A DNA stretch of 22,823 nt from Desulfurococcales archaeon. GTDB taxonomy: Archaea > Thermoproteota > Thermoprotei_A > Sulfolobales > NBVN01. Under the pieces are notes generated by a model. It was not told where the DNA came from and ran no database searches. It worked only from the letters and a program-made list of their open reading frames with translations. Numbering within the stretch: the first letter of the stretch is position 1; every line of letters begins with the position of its first letter. This document shows positions 22,564 through 22,823 of the stretch, in pieces. Location: assembly GCA_021158735.1 (NCBI GenBank), contig JAGGUC010000010.1, forward strand, positions 1 to 22,823. Reading direction: 5' to 3'. Made by a program: the position numbers and the translations under genes.

Positions 22564-22823
22564 GTGAAAAACCTTCACCGTGGAGTTTCAAAGGCTGTCA
22601 TTGCAGCATTGATAGTTGTCATAATTGTAATCGCAGGTATTGCGGGCTACTTAGCTACAAGACCGGCACCAACACCTACCACAACACCTACTACCTCGCC
22701 GACACCAACATCAACAACTCCCACAGCCACCACAACGCCAACACCCACTGAAACAACACCTACCACAACCACACCAACAGTTACGAAACCCAAGATCAAG
22801 GAAGTCGTCATAGGCCTTATAGA
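22564..22823 (+). CDS. ABC-type solute-binding protein, N-terminal part (runs off the window)
   Basis: Only about 86 residues are present. The N-terminus VKNLHRG is followed by one hydrophobic segment (about 8-29). Then comes a linker of some 45 residues made almost only of threonine, proline and serine (about 32-77), and then KPKIKEVVIGLI, the start of a mature binding domain of the branched-chain amino acid/nucleoside-binding kind. The positively charged residue plus glycine directly before the hydrophobic stretch resembles the class III (pilin-like) signal peptides of Thermoproteota binding proteins. No lipobox cysteine is present. GTG 22564 has GGTG about six nt upstream; in-frame GTG 22552 and 22555 are alternatives for a leaderless start. 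Its place just after operon 2 suggests, without proof, import of the hydroxylase substrate. Confidence 0.75.
   Translation, partial: MKNLHRGVSKAVIAALIVVIIVIAGIAGYLATRPAPTPTTTPTTSPTPTSTTPTATTTPTPTETTPTTTTPTVTKPKIKEVVIGLI

Noticed and set aside
22680..22785. ACA/CCA-rich low-complexity stretch as a CRISPR-like or satellite repeat
   Set aside because: It is in frame and encodes the Thr/Pro-rich stalk of the solute-binding protein; the repeat units are irregular.

Overview
The window reads as chromosomal DNA of a thermophilic archaeon of the Thermoproteota (Crenarchaeota), most likely an anaerobic or microaerobic member of the Thermoprotei near the Desulfurococcales. The lineage is an inference. 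It rests on an archaeal-type phosphoglycerate kinase, an archaeal RimI/NatA-like acetyltransferase, a one-protein ModE-plus-molybdate-binding regulator, TATA boxes about 25-30 nt upstream of TTG/GTG starts with no leader, Shine-Dalgarno sequences of the GGAGGTGAT type inside operons, and a class III (pilin-like) signal peptide on a solute-binding protein.

Left part (1-11.5 kb): mostly single housekeeping or regulatory genes. In order these are a truncated unknown CDS (-), a FucI-like isomerase (-), a GNAT acetyltransferase (+) whose 3' end overlaps a convergent HD-domain phosphohydrolase (-), a small YwgA/Panacea-like protein (-), a universal stress protein (-), phosphoglycerate kinase (-), a UDP-sugar (ManNAc-type) dehydrogenase (+), a tandem winged-helix regulator (-), a ModE-like molybdate/tungstate-sensing regulator (-) and a PLP aminotransferase (+).

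Right part (11.5-22.8 kb): dominated by two complete three-subunit molybdenum hydroxylases of the xanthine dehydrogenase/CO dehydrogenase family. Each is encoded in the order large (Moco), medium (FAD), small (2x[2Fe-2S]). The first operon is on the minus strand (16387 to 12559) with pyrB (aspartate carbamoyltransferase) behind it. The second is on the plus strand (18638 to 22348). Between the two operons lie a cyclic amidohydrolase (dihydroorotase, or possibly allantoinase/hydantoinase-like) and a 94-residue protein of unknown function. The window ends in the start of an ABC-type solute-binding protein gene just downstream of the second operon.

How the genes may work together: the ModE-like regulator probably couples molybdate or tungstate status to the hydroxylases. 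The solute-binding protein may import a substrate. The amidohydrolase can be read either as pyrimidine biosynthesis (with pyrB) or as ring opening after hydroxylation of an N-heterocycle. The most interesting observations are the divergent catalytic motifs of the first large subunit, a 59-nt almost identical tract shared by the two otherwise diverged FAD-subunit genes (possible gene conversion), and several dyad or tandem repeats in the divergent promoter regions. No RNA genes, CRISPR arrays or insertion sequences were seen. No gene-free gap exceeds 300 bases.
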